45,328 nucleotides of DNA from CAYXRK01 sp964467615 (GTDB lineage: Bacteria > Hydrogenedentota > Hydrogenedentia > Hydrogenedentales > GCA-2746185), in the NCBI GenBank assembly GCA_964467615.1, contig CAYXRK010000014.1:1-45328 (forward strand), given 5' to 3'. The translations under genes and the position numbers were made by a program. The notes beneath the pieces are model-generated. The model saw nothing but the letters and a program-made list of their open reading frames with translations. It was not told the DNA's origin and made no database searches. Of this stretch, positions 17,592-26,317 are shown piece after piece (the stretch's first letter is position 1; each line of letters starts with the position of its first letter).

Positions 17592-18755
17592 CTACGCCAG
17601 CGTCTGCACCTCGACGGACATCACCGGCGGCAGATCACGGACGATGGGCGCCCACGTGTCGCCCGAGTTGGCCGAGCAGTACACCTGGCCGCCACTGGTA
17701 CCGACGTACACGCCGCACGAATCGAGTGAATCGATGGCCATCGCGCCGCGCAGTACGTTGACGTAGCAGTCGCTCTGCGGCAGGCCCTTCGTGAGCGCCT
17801 CCCACTCATTGCCGCCGGTCTTGCTGCGGTAGACGCGCAGTTTGCCCTCGGGCGGATAGTGCAGGCTGTCGCTCGTAATCGGCACGACGTAGACGGTCTC
17901 CGGCTCGTGCGCGTGGACCTCGATCGGGAAGCCGAAATCGCACGGCAGGTTGCCGCTGATCTCGTGCCACGATTCACCCGCGTCGTCGCTCCGCATCACG
18001 TCCCAGTGCTTTTGCATGAACAACGTGTTCGGGCGGGAGGGGTGCATCGCGATGCGGTGGACGCAATGGCCCACTTCCGCGGTCGGGTTCGGAATCTGTT
18101 CCGAACGCAGTCCCTTGTTGATCGGCCGCCACGTTTTGCCGTTGTCGTCGCTTCGGAACGCGCCCGCCGACGAGATCGCGATGAACATCCGGCCGGGATT
18201 CGCCGCGTCGTGGATGAATGTGTGCAGGCACATACCGCCCGCGCCCGGCTGCCATTCGTTGCCCCGCGTGTTGCGCAAACCAGGCAACTCGTTCCAGGTC
18301 TTACCGCCGTCGGTCGTGCGGAACAGCGCGGCGTCCTCGACGCCCGCGTACACGGCATCGGGATCGTTGGCCGATGGTTCCAACAGCCAGACGCGCTTAA
18401 ACTCCCACGGGTGCGCCGTGCCGTCGTACCACAAGTGCGTGCCAGTCGCGCCGTCATAGACGAACATGTTGCTCGTGCCTTTGGGCATGCCATCAGGCCC
18501 CATCAAGTCCTCAGGCTTTGTCCCCGGCGGGTCCCACGTCTTGCCGGCGTCATCCGAGCGCTGGATGATCTGGCCGAACCAACCGCTCGACTGCGACGCG
18601 TAGATGCGGTCCGGATCCGCGGGCGATCCCTTCATGTGGTAAATCTCCCACCCGGCAAAGAGCGGCCCGCTAACGTCCCACTTCTCCCGCTTCCCATCCG
18701 ACGTCAACACAAACGCACCCTTCTTCGTCCCTACCAACACACGTACCCGGCTCAT
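17592..18755 (-). CDS. BNR/sortilin-type beta-propeller protein
   Basis: A 387-residue beta-propeller. The ATG at 18755 (MSRVRVLVGTKKGAF) follows GAGGAGCATGAC. It shows repeated Asp-box motifs of the sialidase/sortilin class: RSDDAGKTWD, RTTDGGKTWN, RSDDNGKTWR, RSDDAGESWH and SANSGDTWA, one per blade. There is no signal peptide and no catalytic sialidase Arg triad that I can see, so it is probably a cytosolic binding protein and not a sialidase. It is the first gene of a four-gene operon with HicB, the zinc ribbon and MoaD. Confidence 0.85.
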   Translation of the reverse strand: MSRVRVLVGTKKGAFVLTSDGKREKWDVSGPLFAGWEIYHMKGSPADPDRIYASQSSGWFGQIIQRSDDAGKTWDPPGTKPEDLMGPDGMPKGTSNMFVYDGATGTHLWYDGTAHPWEFKRVWLLEPSANDPDAVYAGVEDAALFRTTDGGKTWNELPGLRNTRGNEWQPGAGGMCLHTFIHDAANPGRMFIAISSAGAFRSDDNGKTWRPINKGLRSEQIPNPTAEVGHCVHRIAMHPSRPNTLFMQKHWDVMRSDDAGESWHEISGNLPCDFGFPIEVHAHEPETVYVVPITSDSLHYPPEGKLRVYRSKTGGNEWEALTKGLPQSDCYVNVLRGAMAIDSLDSCGVYVGTSGGQVYCSANSGDTWAPIVRDLPPVMSVEVQTLA

Positions 18756-18863
18756 GTCATGCTCCTCGATATTTTCTTGGATGTAATCCTGTCGTGCAAC
18801 CAAACGGCCTCACGAAAAACAATACTCAATTCCGTCAAAACTCGGCAACGTTTCGGGGGCCGT

Positions 18864-19253
18864 TCAACTTTTCAACGGAATCAGCGCGCGCAGGCGCGGA
18901 TCGCGCAAGAAGAGGCCTCCCCATACCAGCACGCCGAGAATAATCGGGATAACGAACGGTTCGCCGACGCGCACGTGTGTCGCGGTCGCGCCGCCAAGGT
19001 ATCCGGTCAGCAAAATTGCGCCAAGATACGACGTGCGCGGAAACACATAAAGGGCAGTGCACGAAAGCTCGACAATCCCGAGTCCCGTCGCTATTCCCGT
19101 GTCGTATCCAAGATGCTCGAAGCCCTCCACGACTGGCGCCGGTTTCACGAATTTCATGACCGCGCTCATCAGCAGCATCAGCACCGGCAGCGCGCTCATG
19201 ATTCGCCCAGCCCAGAGCATCCTTTTCGACACCGCTTCATTGGTCGGTTCCAT
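18864..19253 (-). CDS. DoxX-like membrane protein
   Basis: A 129-residue membrane protein with four hydrophobic helices. The start MEPTNEAVSKRM at 19253 has GAGAGGATGG upstream. DoxX-type features are MSAVMKFVKPAPVVEGFEHLGY, GLGIVELSCTALYVFP and TGYLGGATATHVRVGE. Family members are small membrane proteins tied to redox stress or terminal oxidases; the actual role here is unknown. Confidence 0.88.
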   Translation of the reverse strand: MEPTNEAVSKRMLWAGRIMSALPVLMLLMSAVMKFVKPAPVVEGFEHLGYDTGIATGLGIVELSCTALYVFPRTSYLGAILLTGYLGGATATHVRVGEPFVIPIILGVLVWGGLFLRDPRLRALIPLKS

Positions 19254-19290
19254 CAGCCATCCTCTCAAGTTGTGGCGTCACCCCGTCGCT

Positions 19291-19692
19291 CTACCTCGCC
19301 TTGTGCCGGCTAGTCTTCGTCAATTTGCCCTTCGCGTCATACGTCTTCCATTCGCCGGTTTTCTTGTCGTCGGCGAATTCGCCCTCGTCGTATAACTTCC
19401 CAGTCGTGTGGTACCGCTTCCAAACGCCGACGCGTTTCTCGTCTTTGAAACTGCCTGTCTGCATCAGCTCGCCGCTTTCGCGATACCACTTCCACTCTCC
19501 GGGCAACTTTCCCTTCGAATACTTCCCAAGCGCCTTCAATCGCCCGTTTCGCAAGTAATACTTCCACTGCCCGGTCTTCTCCCCATCCTTATACTTGCCC
19601 GAGGCCGACAACGTGCCGTCCGTGAAAAACTCCTCGACAACACCGTTCTTCAGTTTCCCGTCTGCGTCGTGTTTGCTCTTATCCGTTTTCAT
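19291..19692 (-). CDS. MORN-variant repeat protein (YwqK-like)
   Basis: A 133-residue protein made of about five tandem repeats of the form G-x-Y-x-D/K-G-x-K-x-G-x-W-x-x-Y: GKYKDGEKTGQWKYY, GKYSKGKLPGEWKWY, GSFKDEKRVGVWKRY and GEFADDKKTGEWKTY. These are MORN-variant repeats as in YwqK-like proteins. There is no signal peptide. It starts just downstream of the SRPBCC gene at 19706 on the same strand (13-base gap), so they may be co-transcribed. It is probably a scaffold or binding protein. Confidence 0.85.
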   Translation of the reverse strand: MKTDKSKHDADGKLKNGVVEEFFTDGTLSASGKYKDGEKTGQWKYYLRNGRLKALGKYSKGKLPGEWKWYRESGELMQTGSFKDEKRVGVWKRYHTTGKLYDEGEFADDKKTGEWKTYDAKGKLTKTSRHKAR

Positions 19693-19705
19693 GGCTGGAT
19701 CCAGA

Positions 19706-20251
19706 TTAGGACGGCTTCCGTTCTGCGATCATCTTGAGCGACGCGAGCCCCGTTTCAAAGTCCGTGCCCACCATTTTGTCCATGCTCATGAACACGCTGA
19801 TTACCCTCGGCATGATGCTGTCGTTCACACCGTCCATGCTCCACGTGATTCGCCGCTGGCCACCCTCTTCGTCAACGCGCCACATCGCCTTGTTCGTCAC
19901 GGCAAACGGACGGAAAAATTCTAACTTCAACTCCACGAACTTGTCCGGTTCCGCGCGCATGATCGTGAGACGCCCCGAGCCCACCTGGCTGTTACCCTCC
20001 CAACTGTAGCTCGACCCGACGCCCAGCGCCGGGCCGGTGTGCTCCGTCTTCATCGCCGGATCGCGCTTATCGTACGGCGACCATTCCCGCCATCGATGCA
20101 AATCGCTGAACTCGGCATAGATGTCCTTCGCGCTCGCCGTGCTGAGAATCGACCGCTCGACGCGAAACTCCTTTGGCCGAAGCATCGCCGCGATCAAAAC
20201 GGCCGCGACGATCACAGCCAAGACTCCAACAATCGTCAAGAGTATCCACAT
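19706..20251 (-). CDS. membrane-anchored SRPBCC protein
   Basis: A 181-residue protein with one N-terminal transmembrane helix (residues 3-24, WILLTIVGVLAVIVAAVLIA) followed by an SRPBCC domain: RSILSTASAKDIYAEFSDL, WREWSPYDKRDP, TWSMDGVND and a C-terminal helix DFETGLASLK. This domain order is typical of polyketide-cyclase-like SRPBCC proteins. The ligand is unknown. It is followed by the MORN-repeat gene. Confidence 0.87.
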   Translation of the reverse strand: MWILLTIVGVLAVIVAAVLIAAMLRPKEFRVERSILSTASAKDIYAEFSDLHRWREWSPYDKRDPAMKTEHTGPALGVGSSYSWEGNSQVGSGRLTIMRAEPDKFVELKLEFFRPFAVTNKAMWRVDEEGGQRRITWSMDGVNDSIMPRVISVFMSMDKMVGTDFETGLASLKMIAERKPS

Positions 20252-20372
20252 GGGTCAAGTTCCCTTCAGTCGCGTTTAGGTTCAACCAGAATATCAACGC
20301 ACCCTTGCCAAGTAATCGGCAAACCTCGCCAGATCCAAGTTCCAACCCTTCTTCATCCCGGCCGGCGTGCCC

Positions 20373-21584
20373 TTACTCGTACCGTAGCGCCTCCACCGGA
20401 TCCACCGCCGCGGCCTTCAGAGCGGGGTATACCCCGAAAAAGACTCCCACCACAAGACTGAACCCAAGCGCAGTCGCCACTGACCACGCCGACAATGACA
20501 CCGGCATCTCCGGATAGCCGATTCGCATCCCGATCGTGCCGAGCCAACTGAGAAGAATCCCAAGCGCGCCTCCTCCAACGCTCAGCGTCACGGACTCGAA
20601 GAGGAATTGAAGGCCGATGTCCCGCCGCGACGCTCCCACCGCCATCCGAACGCCGACCTCGCGTGTCCGTTCGCGGACGGACACGAGCATGATGTTCATG
20701 ATGCCGATACCCCCGACCAACAGCGCGATCCCCGCGATACTCGCCAGCATGATCTCGAGCGCATCGAATATTTTCCCGAGCGTCCCCAGCATACCGTCTT
20801 GATCGATGATCGTGAAGTCGTCCGTGTAGTCGTGCGCGGCGTACAGCACTTCGTGGATCGTGTCCGACACCGCCTCGATTTCCTCGCGCGAATTCGTGGC
20901 CACGGAAATCTCGTACAGTTGGTCCTCGCCGCCGTGGAAAAGTTGCTGCGCGCTCGGAATCGGAATCAGGACGATGTCGTCCAGATTCATCCCGAGCGAC
21001 ATCCCCTTCGGCTCGAGAATCCCGACGACGGTGTGCTTCGAGCGATTGACGGATATCGACGCGTTGAGCGGATTTTCATCGCCGAAAAGTTCGTGCGTCA
21101 CCGCGGTCCCCAACACGCACACGCGTGCGTTCTTGTCGATGTCGCGATCTTGAATAAAGCGCCCGACATTCGGCCGCGTCTGGCGTACGGCCTCGAAGTC
21201 CGGCGTTACGCCAACGATCGACGTGTCGCGGCGGCGCTCGCCGTATTGCACGGGCCCCGAGCCAAGCACGAGCGCGGAGACACCTTTGACGCTCGGCACG
21301 CGGCGTTTGATTTCCTTCGCGTTCTGATACGTCAGCGGATGTTCCGCGCCCGCGGAAATCGGAAAGATGCCGGCTGTTTCCTGTTTGCCCGGTTGTACGA
21401 TGACGACGTTGCTGCCCATCACCGCGAACTCTTTTTCGATGTACGTCTGGGCCGCTTCGCCAAGCGCGATTAGCGATATCACCGAGAGAACGCCAATGAT
21501 CACGCCCAGCGCGGTGAGTCCAGAGCGCACCTTGTTCTGCCACAAGGAATCAATTGCCGTGCGGATGCTCTCGATGGGATCCAT
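20373..21584 (-). CDS. MacB-type ABC transporter permease
   Basis: A 403-residue permease with the MacB/FtsX layout: an N-terminal helix (residues 17-42, VRSGLTALGVIIGVLSVISL), a large periplasmic domain from about 45 to 275, then three helices, the first with GGIGIMNIMLVSVRERTREVG, the MacB_PCD/FtsX signature. The C-terminal PALKAAAVDPVEALRYE is also characteristic. No ATP-binding subunit or adaptor gene is adjacent, so it must pair with one encoded elsewhere. Export of a peptide, macrolide or lipoprotein-like substrate is only a family-level guess. Confidence 0.9.
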   Translation of the reverse strand: MDPIESIRTAIDSLWQNKVRSGLTALGVIIGVLSVISLIALGEAAQTYIEKEFAVMGSNVVIVQPGKQETAGIFPISAGAEHPLTYQNAKEIKRRVPSVKGVSALVLGSGPVQYGERRRDTSIVGVTPDFEAVRQTRPNVGRFIQDRDIDKNARVCVLGTAVTHELFGDENPLNASISVNRSKHTVVGILEPKGMSLGMNLDDIVLIPIPSAQQLFHGGEDQLYEISVATNSREEIEAVSDTIHEVLYAAHDYTDDFTIIDQDGMLGTLGKIFDALEIMLASIAGIALLVGGIGIMNIMLVSVRERTREVGVRMAVGASRRDIGLQFLFESVTLSVGGGALGILLSWLGTIGMRIGYPEMPVSLSAWSVATALGFSLVVGVFFGVYPALKAAAVDPVEALRYE

Positions 21585-21690
21585 CGCTCACGCCCAAGTT
21601 TCCCGAATCACAGACTCGTGTAATAAGTCGTGCCGCTGCTGCTCCAAAAATCGGGCACGACATCCCCCCCCACCGGGCCGACCTGCCAAT

Positions 21691-21723
21691 CGTCATCGTG
21701 CTCGTCATTCGTCATTCGTCATC
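21691..21723. repeat. CGTCATT heptamer repeat
   Basis: CGTCATT at 21703, CGTCATT at 21710 and CGTCATC at 21717 are consecutive 7-mers, with another CGTCATC at 21691. They lie in the 201-base gap between the polyprenyl synthase and the permease genes, which otherwise shows no ORF or hairpin. Confidence 0.55.
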
Positions 21724-21785
21724 GTAATCGAGTATTTGACGATGCACACGATCGCAATTACTCAACGAATTTTGGTCGCGCGGCG

Positions 21786-22766
21786 TTAGTGATCGCGCAG
21801 CAGCACGAACTCGGCGATGCCGCGCATCGCTTCCGTGTACTGCCCCGCTGGCAACGCATCCAAACACTGATGCGCGCGCTCGACATAGGTTCGCGCCAAA
21901 TCGTGTACGCGCTGGATCGCTCCGTTCGCACGAGCGGCGCCCGCGATCCACTCCAGATCGTCATCCGCCAACGCGTTCCCGAACAACGCGTCGAACCGTT
22001 CGGCGTCTTCGGAATCCAGCGCCTCGCGCATATAGATAATCGGCAGCGTCATCTTGCCTTCGCTCACGTCCGCGCACGAAGGCTTACCCAGCGTGTCCTC
22101 GTCCTGGTCGAGGTCGAGCGCGTCGTCCACCAACTGAAACGCAGTGCCCAACGCCATGCCGAATGCGTGCAGTGTATTCTTGTCCGCCGGATTGATCAGC
22201 AGCGAGGGCGTCGCGCAGGACACGGCAAACAAGCTCGCCGTCTTCTTCTCCGCGAGCCGGATGCAGTCCTCCTCCAACAATTCCGAAGTCTGCCCGCGCC
22301 CGAAGTTGATGAGTTCGCCCTCGGCCATTTCGTGGATCGACTCGAGCGCGCTCGCGATCACCGAGCAGGAATCGTACACCGTCAACACCGACAGCGCCCG
22401 CGCCACGAGGAAGTCCCCGCCGAGCACCGCGATGTGGTTCGTCCAGCGCGCGTTCAGCGAAGTCTGCCCACGCCGCAGCTTCGATTCGTCCACCACGTCG
22501 TCGTGCGCCAATGCCGCAAGATGTAACAATTCCATCGCCGCCGCCATGTCGATGTACCGCGACAAGTCCCGCGTCCCCAACGCGCGCGCCGACAACAGCG
22601 TCAGCGCTGGGCGCATCAATTTTCCGCCCATGTTCGGCGGTTCCGCGTCAGGGCCGTACACCAGCCGAAAGGCGTTCGTCCATTGCTCCAGCACGCGCTC
22701 GCGCACCGCCCGCAACTCGGGCTGGATCGGCGCATACAGCGCGGCGAGACTAACGGTGGTTGCCAT
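21786..22766 (-). CDS. polyprenyl diphosphate synthase (long-chain trans type)
   Basis: A 326-residue trans-isoprenyl diphosphate synthase that condenses isopentenyl units onto an allylic diphosphate for quinone side chains or related lipids. The first Asp-rich motif is AHDDVVDE, with downstream RRGQTSLN; the second is QLVDDALDLD, followed by GKPSCADVSEGKMTLP. The start at 22766 (MATTVSLAALYAP) is chosen over the upstream ATG at 22784. It is divergent from the large fusion gene, with 69 bases between the starts. Chain length cannot be stated; similarity to octaprenyl/heptaprenyl synthases is suggested by the overall layout. Confidence 0.92.
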   Translation of the reverse strand: MATTVSLAALYAPIQPELRAVRERVLEQWTNAFRLVYGPDAEPPNMGGKLMRPALTLLSARALGTRDLSRYIDMAAAMELLHLAALAHDDVVDESKLRRGQTSLNARWTNHIAVLGGDFLVARALSVLTVYDSCSVIASALESIHEMAEGELINFGRGQTSELLEEDCIRLAEKKTASLFAVSCATPSLLINPADKNTLHAFGMALGTAFQLVDDALDLDQDEDTLGKPSCADVSEGKMTLPIIYMREALDSEDAERFDALFGNALADDDLEWIAGAARANGAIQRVHDLARTYVERAHQCLDALPAGQYTEAMRGIAEFVLLRDH

Positions 22767-22835
22767 GGGCGCGAATGGTAGCATAGGCCCGCGAAGCGAG
22801 GCGAGCGCATCGCCCGTTTTCCGCGCTCTATTCGC

Positions 22836-25523
22836 ATGCCGATCCCGCTCAACACCCCCATGCTCCTCGCCGCGATCCTCGCGCTCGCGGTGTCACTCGT
22901 TTTCGGCGCGGCGCGTTGGCGAGCATTGCTCAAGGCCGCGGGCATCAACGCAAAGTTTCGCTGGTGCCTCGCCCACTACGCCGTGGGCTACGTCTTCTTC
23001 TCTATCGTTCCGACCGTCCTCGGCGGCATCGCGTATCGTGGCTTCGCTGTGTCGCGCACTGGGGCGGGATCGCCTCGCGCCGCTGCCGTCATCGTCATCG
23101 AGAAACTCGTCGGTGCTGCCATACTTTGCGCCGTCCTCATTGTCGCCATCGCAGGCGTCGTTCTCTCCGGCGCGCCCATCGCAAAGTTTCAGATTGGTGT
23201 CGCCACGCTCGCGCTAATTGCAATCGGCTCGATGTCGCTCATGCCACTCGCGCGTCCAACTATGTGCCTCCAAATCGCCGCGCTCGCTGGACTCGATCCC
23301 AACGGCCAATTGTCGCGCACCCTCGTTGCCATCGCCATGTATCGAGCTCCCCTCCGCATCGCTGCATTCCAGAGTTTGGGACTCCACACCTCGCGCTTCA
23401 TCGCCTTGGCGTGCGTAACTCTCGCGGCGACCTCCGATCAATCAACGGTCATGCACGTTCTCCTCTCCGGCGCACCGATTCTCTGGGAAGCCTCTGCCAA
23501 TCCCCTGCTACTCGGCCTCGATCCCGCATCATTCCAATTCGGAATGCGCGATACAAACGCACCCTTGCTAAACATCGCCGTTGCGGCCCGCATGCTTTGG
23601 TTCGCAGGACTCGCGCTCGCCTTCGTCATGTTCGGAATCGGAATGCGCGCGCCGCGACTGTTTCTCGACGACGAAGCGATTCTTCCGCGCGACGGATTCG
23701 AGATCCCAAACGCCCAATCCCTACGCCGTTCGGCGCTCGCGGTCGTCCTCACCAGCATGGCCGCCGCTGGACTCGCCGGATGCATCGCCGGCCTCGCCGA
23801 GGCCCTCTGGCTCACGCGCTTCTACGTCGAACCGCTCGAGCTACGCCTGCTCTGGTGGGGCCCGCTCGTCTACGGCCCCGCCTCGCTCCCCCTCGGCGGT
23901 TTACTCGGCGCAGTTTTCGTTTATTTTGGCCTCTTCCGCGGCAAACCTCCCACCACCCGCGCCAGCTTCTCCCTCAGCTTCGGCGTCCTCATCGCCCTCG
24001 CCTTCGTCGTCGTCGGACGTTTCCGCTACTCACGCGACCTTCTCGCCGAACAACCGCTCACCCTCTCCCAAATCGCGACCGTGCTCGCCCTCGCGCTTGC
24101 CGTGGGAACGGCATGCGGCGCGGCCACGTGGATAAAGATGTATCTCTTCCGCTTTAACACATGGACACTTCTCGTTGCCTCCGCCTTCGCCTACGCCGCA
24201 TGCATCGCGCTCGGCGTGGCGCTCGATCATCATTGGTCCGTCACGCCCGCGCCCGTCCCGCTGGCGTCCGCGCCCACTGGAAATCCGCCGCCCGTCATTC
24301 TCATCGTCGCCGACACGCTCCGCGCCGACTATCTCTCCCTCTTCGACGCCAACGCCGAAGCTGTCACGCCAAATCTCGAAGCCTTCGCGGCGGACGCCGT
24401 CACGTTCCAATCCGCCTTTGCCCAAGCGCCGTGGACAAAACCCTCCTTCGGCACGATCTTCACCGGCCTCTACCCGCGCGACCACGGCGCGGAAGGCAAG
24501 GCCTCCTCGTTGCGCAACGACGCCACCACGCTCGCCGAATCGTTGCACGCCGCGGGATACTTCACCAAAGGCTTCGCCAACAACGACAACATCTTCCCGC
24601 ATTTCCGTTTCGGCCAAGGCTTCATGGAGTACGAGGTGCTCGAACGCGAACTGCCCTTCGCCGGCGCGCTCTCGGTCCGGCCCATGGTCGGCTTCGAAGT
24701 CCTGCGCCGCGCCCGCGCATGGTGGATGGCCCCGCGCGTCGACGAACGTATGATCTACATGCCCGCCGACAGCGTGAACACTCGCGTCGACGAATGGCTC
24801 GCGTCGCGCGCGTGGGCCGAGCGCCCGCCGTTCCTCTTCGTGCACTACATGGACGCGCACGACCCCTACATGTCCGCCGAGGAGCCCGGACTCGGCTACG
24901 GCCCGCTAGAACTCAGCTGGCGCTTCCCCCCCGAAGGCCGCCTCGACAAAATGCGCAGCGCCTACATCAACGACATCGAATTCCTCGACCGCCACCTCGG
25001 CGCGCTGTTCGCTTCGTTGCGCAGCGCCGGGCTCTACGACAACGCGCTCATCCTCTTCACCGCCGACCACGGCGAGGAACTCTTCGACCACGGCGGCTGG
25101 TGGCACGGCGAAACGCATTACGACGAAGTCATCCGCGTGCCGCTCCTCATCAAGCTGCCCGGCGGCCAACACGCGGGCGAGCGCAACACCGACATCGCGC
25201 GCCACATCGACCTCATGCCGACCGTCCTCGCTTGGGCGGGCGTCAACGCGCCCACCGGATTGTCGGGCATCTTCCTAATCACTCCCGACGGCGAATTCCA
25301 TAACGCCGCGATCACACACGCCTACGCCGAAAGCGATATCGCCGGCGCGACGCTCCGCTCCATTCGCGACGCGCAATTCAAACTCATCCACGCCAACCCC
25401 ACCAATCCTCGCGGCCTAAAAGAAACCGAACTCTACGACTGGCGCAACGATCCCCACGAACAACACGACCAATCCACAACCAACCCATCCGCCGCCGAAA
25501 ACCTCGCGCCCATGCTCAAGTAG
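22836..25523 (+). CDS. flippase-like transmembrane domain fused to alkaline-phosphatase-superfamily (sulfatase-like) domain
   Basis: An 895-residue two-part membrane protein. Residues 1-270 resemble the lysylphosphatidylglycerol synthase transmembrane/UPF0104 family (AARWRALLKAAGI, PTVLGGIAYRGFAVSR). About 290-460 adds further helices. From about 485 comes a sulfatase-like domain: LIVADTLRADY with the metal Asp, TPNLEAFAADAVTFQSAF, APWTKPSFGTIFTGLYPRDHG, HYMDAHDPY, and TADHGEELFDHGGWWHGE with metal Asp/His. The residue at the nucleophile position is Thr534 (WTKPS), not the Cys/Ser of formylglycine sulfatases. A phosphoryl- or phosphoalcohol-transfer role is therefore more likely than sulfate-ester hydrolysis. 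It probably modifies an envelope lipid or glycan. Confidence 0.85.
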   Translation: MPIPLNTPMLLAAILALAVSLVFGAARWRALLKAAGINAKFRWCLAHYAVGYVFFSIVPTVLGGIAYRGFAVSRTGAGSPRAAAVIVIEKLVGAAILCAVLIVAIAGVVLSGAPIAKFQIGVATLALIAIGSMSLMPLARPTMCLQIAALAGLDPNGQLSRTLVAIAMYRAPLRIAAFQSLGLHTSRFIALACVTLAATSDQSTVMHVLLSGAPILWEASANPLLLGLDPASFQFGMRDTNAPLLNIAVAARMLWFAGLALAFVMFGIGMRAPRLFLDDEAILPRDGFEIPNAQSLRRSALAVVLTSMAAAGLAGCIAGLAEALWLTRFYVEPLELRLLWWGPLVYGPASLPLGGLLGAVFVYFGLFRGKPPTTRASFSLSFGVLIALAFVVVGRFRYSRDLLAEQPLTLSQIATVLALALAVGTACGAATWIKMYLFRFNTWTLLVASAFAYAACIALGVALDHHWSVTPAPVPLASAPTGNPPPVILIVADTLRADYLSLFDANAEAVTPNLEAFAADAVTFQSAFAQAPWTKPSFGTIFTGLYPRDHGAEGKASSLRNDATTLAESLHAAGYFTKGFANNDNIFPHFRFGQGFMEYEVLERELPFAGALSVRPMVGFEVLRRARAWWMAPRVDERMIYMPADSVNTRVDEWLASRAWAERPPFLFVHYMDAHDPYMSAEEPGLGYGPLELSWRFPPEGRLDKMRSAYINDIEFLDRHLGALFASLRSAGLYDNALILFTADHGEELFDHGGWWHGETHYDEVIRVPLLIKLPGGQHAGERNTDIARHIDLMPTVLAWAGVNAPTGLSGIFLITPDGEFHNAAITHAYAESDIAGATLRSIRDAQFKLIHANPTNPRGLKETELYDWRNDPHEQHDQSTTNPSAAENLAPMLK

Positions 25524-25640
25524 GGCCGTTTCAGCAGCGCCCGCCTCGTCGGCGCATGTGGGGCAGCCGCCCTCGGCTGCCAGCGCCCGCCGATAGTAGC
25601 GCCTGCCTCGCCGAGGCTGGCACAGCCCTACCCCGATTCC
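25524..25640. repeat. composite palindromic intergenic repeat
   Basis: The start of the gap between the fusion gene and the first small antitoxin-like gene. It contains GGCAGCC-n6-GGCTGCC (25562-25581) and related inverted words: gcgcccgcctcg, then gcgcctgcctcgccgaggctgg. It is G+C-rich and non-coding. It may be a REP-like element and may also act as a transcription end for the preceding gene, though there is no T tract. Confidence 0.5.
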
Positions 25641-25694
25641 GACTACACCATCATCAAACCCCGCTATAATCCGCAAACCATCCGGACACACCCC

Positions 25695-25853
25695 ATGCAA
25701 AATACAAACGAGCCCAAAGGCCGAGTCGGTTCGTCCTTCGATGCGTTCCTCAAAGAGGAAGGCATCCTGGACGACTGCGAGAAGCTGGCAATCAAGGACA
25801 TCCTGGTCATGCAAGCCGAACCCACAAATCCGGACGAGCCATCGAAGACCTAA
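25695..25853 (+). pseudogene. truncated XRE-type antitoxin (N-terminal part only)
   Basis: A 52-residue frame, MQNTNEPKGRVGSSFDAFLK then EEGILDDCEKLAIKDIL. The motif GSSFDxFLKEEGI is the start of a widespread small DNA-binding antitoxin that normally continues into a helix-turn-helix. Here the frame ends before the helix-turn-helix. No partner toxin is adjacent. The stop TAA is followed immediately by the ATG at 25854 of the next small gene. It may be a remnant or a minimal protein. Confidence 0.55.
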
Positions 25854-25895
25854 ATGGCGAGGCAAACGAAACGGGGCAGCGTCACAGGGGTTGAT

Positions 25896-26114
25896 ATGAA
25901 AGCCGAATACGATCTCAAGAAAATGAAGTCCCGCAAGAATCCCTATGCCCGAAAGCTTAAGAAACAAATAACGCTCCGGTTGGACTCGGAAGTTATCGAC
26001 TACTTCAAACAGAAAGCCAAGGCAAGCGGGATTCCCTATCAAACACTGATCAATCTGTATCTTCAGGACTGCCGTGCCGCGCGCCGCGATCTCAAGATGT
26101 CCTGGTCATCGTAA
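25896..26114 (+). CDS. BrnA-like antitoxin (orphan)
   Basis: A 72-residue protein (start MKAEYDLKKMKSRKNPY at 25896; an in-frame ATG at 25854, directly after the preceding TAA, would add 14 residues). The ribbon-helix-helix region reads KKQITLRLDSEVIDYFKQKA, with SGIPYQTLINLYLQDC following, a typical BrnA/CopG-type antitoxin core. No BrnT (DUF497) or RelE-like toxin gene lies next to it. It could be an orphan regulator or the retained half of a toxin-antitoxin pair. Confidence 0.8.
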   Translation: MKAEYDLKKMKSRKNPYARKLKKQITLRLDSEVIDYFKQKAKASGIPYQTLINLYLQDCRAARRDLKMSWSS

Positions 26115-26198
26115 TCCATGTTTCATCTCCTTTCGTGGGTGAGCCTGTCGAGCCAGGAACGTACGGCTCCGTTGCCCCCTTTCACCTTATTGACCCAG

Positions 26199-26227
26199 TT
26201 GACTGAATTGTCCCGTTATATTATGAT
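26199..26227 (+). promoter_or_regulatory. sigma70-like promoter of the two-gene island
   Basis: TTGACT (26199-26204), exactly 17 bases, TATGAT (26222-26227). Each box has one mismatch to consensus. It lies about 90 bases upstream of the first island gene (ATG 26318) and no other gene intervenes. Confidence 0.65.
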
Positions 26228-26317
26228 GATTGAGACATGTCAGTATTGTTCGCACCCGAATTCACTGCTCCACCCGGCAGATTGCCAATACAGCTCACAA
26301 TTGTGGGAGATGATCTG

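Noticed and set aside
17592..18755. Calling the BNR protein a sialidase
   Set aside because: Asp-box repeats are present, but I see no catalytic Arg triad, Tyr/Glu pair or signal peptide.
17859..19313. 484-codon open frame opposite the BNR gene and DoxX gene
   Set aside because: It overlaps two genes with clear motifs and ribosome sites. The frame is Arg/Val-rich and matches nothing recognisable.
22836..25523. Calling the fusion protein a sulfatase
   Set aside because: The nucleophile position is Thr within WTKPS, so the formylglycine-forming Cys/Ser of type I sulfatases is absent. Only the fold is claimed.
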